Source: Nanohaloarchaea archaeon PL-Br10_U2g27 (GTDB lineage Archaea; Nanohalarchaeota; Nanosalinia; Nanosalinales; Nanosalinaceae). Taken from it: a DNA stretch of 21,416 nucleotides. The stretch is from the NCBI GenBank assembly GCA_001564035.1, contig LKMX01000005.1:1-21416 (forward strand), in the 5' to 3' direction. Shown in pieces: positions 20,980 to 21,416 of the stretch. Under the pieces are notes generated by a model. That model was not told where the DNA came from. It searched no databases and saw only the letters and a list, made by a program, of their open reading frames with translations. Numbering within the stretch: the first letter of the stretch is position 1; every line of letters begins with the position of its first letter. The translations under genes and the position numbers were made by a program.

Positions 20980-21416
20980 AGGCCTTTACAACTTTGTGCG
21001 AGGTTATGTATCCTCTGTTGACATGCCTTGATTTTTTGAACATTGTCAACAGTTTTTCAGGTATTCTACCTGTCTTCTGCTTTACCTGTTGGAGTGTGGC
21101 CGCTTTTCCCTGTTTTTTAGCTTGAAAGTATGTTAAATCACGGATTATAATGACGTTAACTTCTTTTCGGTTCCTCTCTACAGCTCTAACAATGGAGTTA
21201 TAGGTGCTTGCAACGCATTCGTCAAAATTGCCGCCTATTATAAAAATATTTTTGTTATGCTTGACTACTTTATCTGCATCAGTATCTCTGAGTGATGCTC
21301 TGCCGTATTTGCCAAGTGCTTGATGAGGAAACAGTTTTCCAGAATAGATTTCTTTGCCGCCGTAAGGATTTTTGTTTCCGTCAGGTATCCAATAAGCCGG
21401 CATATCTACTGACACC
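20972..21416 (-). CDS. Cysteine hydrolase-like (isochorismatase-type) protein, partial
   Basis: At least 147 residues; the frame stays open to the window edge, so the true start may lie outside, although GTG at 21415 or ATG at 21401 are options. A beta strand and turn reading IFIIGGNFDECVAST, followed by a helix and VNVIIIRDLTYF, resemble the catalytic-cysteine region of the isochorismatase/nicotinamidase family, in which a cis-peptide precedes the nucleophilic Cys. The acid and Lys residues of the triad would be further N-terminal and cannot be checked here. The C-terminus is basic (KKSRHVNRGYITSHK). The assignment is tentative. It converges with metG. Confidence 0.5.
   Translation of the reverse strand, partial: VSVDMPAYWIPDGNKNPYGGKEIYSGKLFPHQALGKYGRASLRDTDADKVVKHNKNIFIIGGNFDECVASTYNSIVRAVERNRKEVNVIIIRDLTYFQAKKQGKAATLQQVKQKTGRIPEKLLTMFKKSRHVNRGYITSHKVVKAST

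Larger units (their letters stand above)
540..20985. repeat. Highly iterated palindrome AGGCCT (about 64 copies)
   Basis: I counted about 64 copies by eye. Start positions include 540, 974, 1125, 1283, 1461, 2829, 2884, 3137, 3307, 3597, 3667, 4023, 4538, 5333, 5365, 5530, 6143, 6984, 7481, 7834, 8329, 8338, 8635, 8739, 9050, 9273, 9325, 9705, 10166, 10823, 11066, 11158, 11853, 12081, 12307, 12405, 12780, 13480, 13615, 13810, 14106, 14265, 14664, 14814, 15061, 15082, 15426, 15526, 16142, 17251, 17319, 17495, 18123, 18602, 18772, 19094, 19359, 19537, 20006, 20237, 20450, 20790, 20937 and 20980. A composition-based guess at about 43% GC gives roughly 4. Copies lie in genes on both strands, in all codon phases, in intergenic DNA and inside the tRNA intron. 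GGCC in other flanking contexts occurs only about 40 times. The largest gap (1467-2828) covers the frameshifted protease. It resembles cyanobacterial HIP1 in style; the function is unknown. Confidence 0.9.

Noticed and set aside
540..20985. AGGCCT as a restriction site under avoidance
   Set aside because: Sites of an active restriction system are usually depleted; this one is strongly enriched, and no restriction gene is in the window.

Overview
The window looks like chromosome from a small, salt-adapted archaeon, most likely a Nanohaloarchaeon (DPANN). The information-processing genes are archaeal: exosome Rrp4/Rrp41/Rrp42, SBDS, Rpo12, the KEOPS subunit Pcc1, prefoldin beta, ABCE1, eS17 and eL43. 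Many promoters have TATA boxes about 25 nt from the start codon, as in leaderless transcripts. The proteins are strongly Asp/Glu-rich, as in salt-in halophiles, but GC is only moderate. The taxonomic call is an inference from content, not from a search.

Layout. 1-480 holds a short, decayed minus-strand reading frame and no intact gene. 485-612 is an intron-containing tRNA on the minus strand, probably tRNA-Ile(UAU). 732-8234 is the archaeal proteasome/exosome superoperon: psmA, SBDS, an unknown gene, rrp4, rrp41, rrp42, eL43, rpo12, pcc1, prefoldin beta, UPF0147 and sepF. It is interrupted after psmA by a twice-frameshifted serine protease gene (1603-2494) and a membrane-anchored protein (2497-3045). 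A minus-strand operon gatC-gatA-small zinc protein follows (8291-10236). ftsZ (10587-11654) is bracketed by two unusual non-coding regions: upstream, hairpins and 21-bp-phased TTGGGCAAA repeats; downstream, two hairpins that each expose a C-rich CCCCCTCCCCCC loop. Then come a membrane protein, a KH-domain NusA-like protein, ABCE1 and eS17. A two-gene minus-strand operon (15018-18763) encodes large surface proteins, one with an ALK/LTK-like glycine-rich domain. The window ends with metG and a partial cysteine-hydrolase-like gene.

How the genes work together. Most of the window is RNA and protein quality control plus ribosome function: exosome, proteasome, SBDS and ABCE1 ribosome maturation and recycling, KEOPS tRNA modification, GatCA transamidation and MetRS. 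SepF and FtsZ form the division module. The two surface proteins may serve attachment to a host cell, which is an inference.

Three features stand out. The palindrome AGGCCT occurs about 64 times (about 4 expected from composition), spread across coding and non-coding DNA but absent from the frameshifted protease. ABCE1 has lost every cysteine of its two [4Fe-4S] clusters, and eL43 has lost its zinc ribbon. The ftsZ flanks carry candidate regulatory RNAs or operators.
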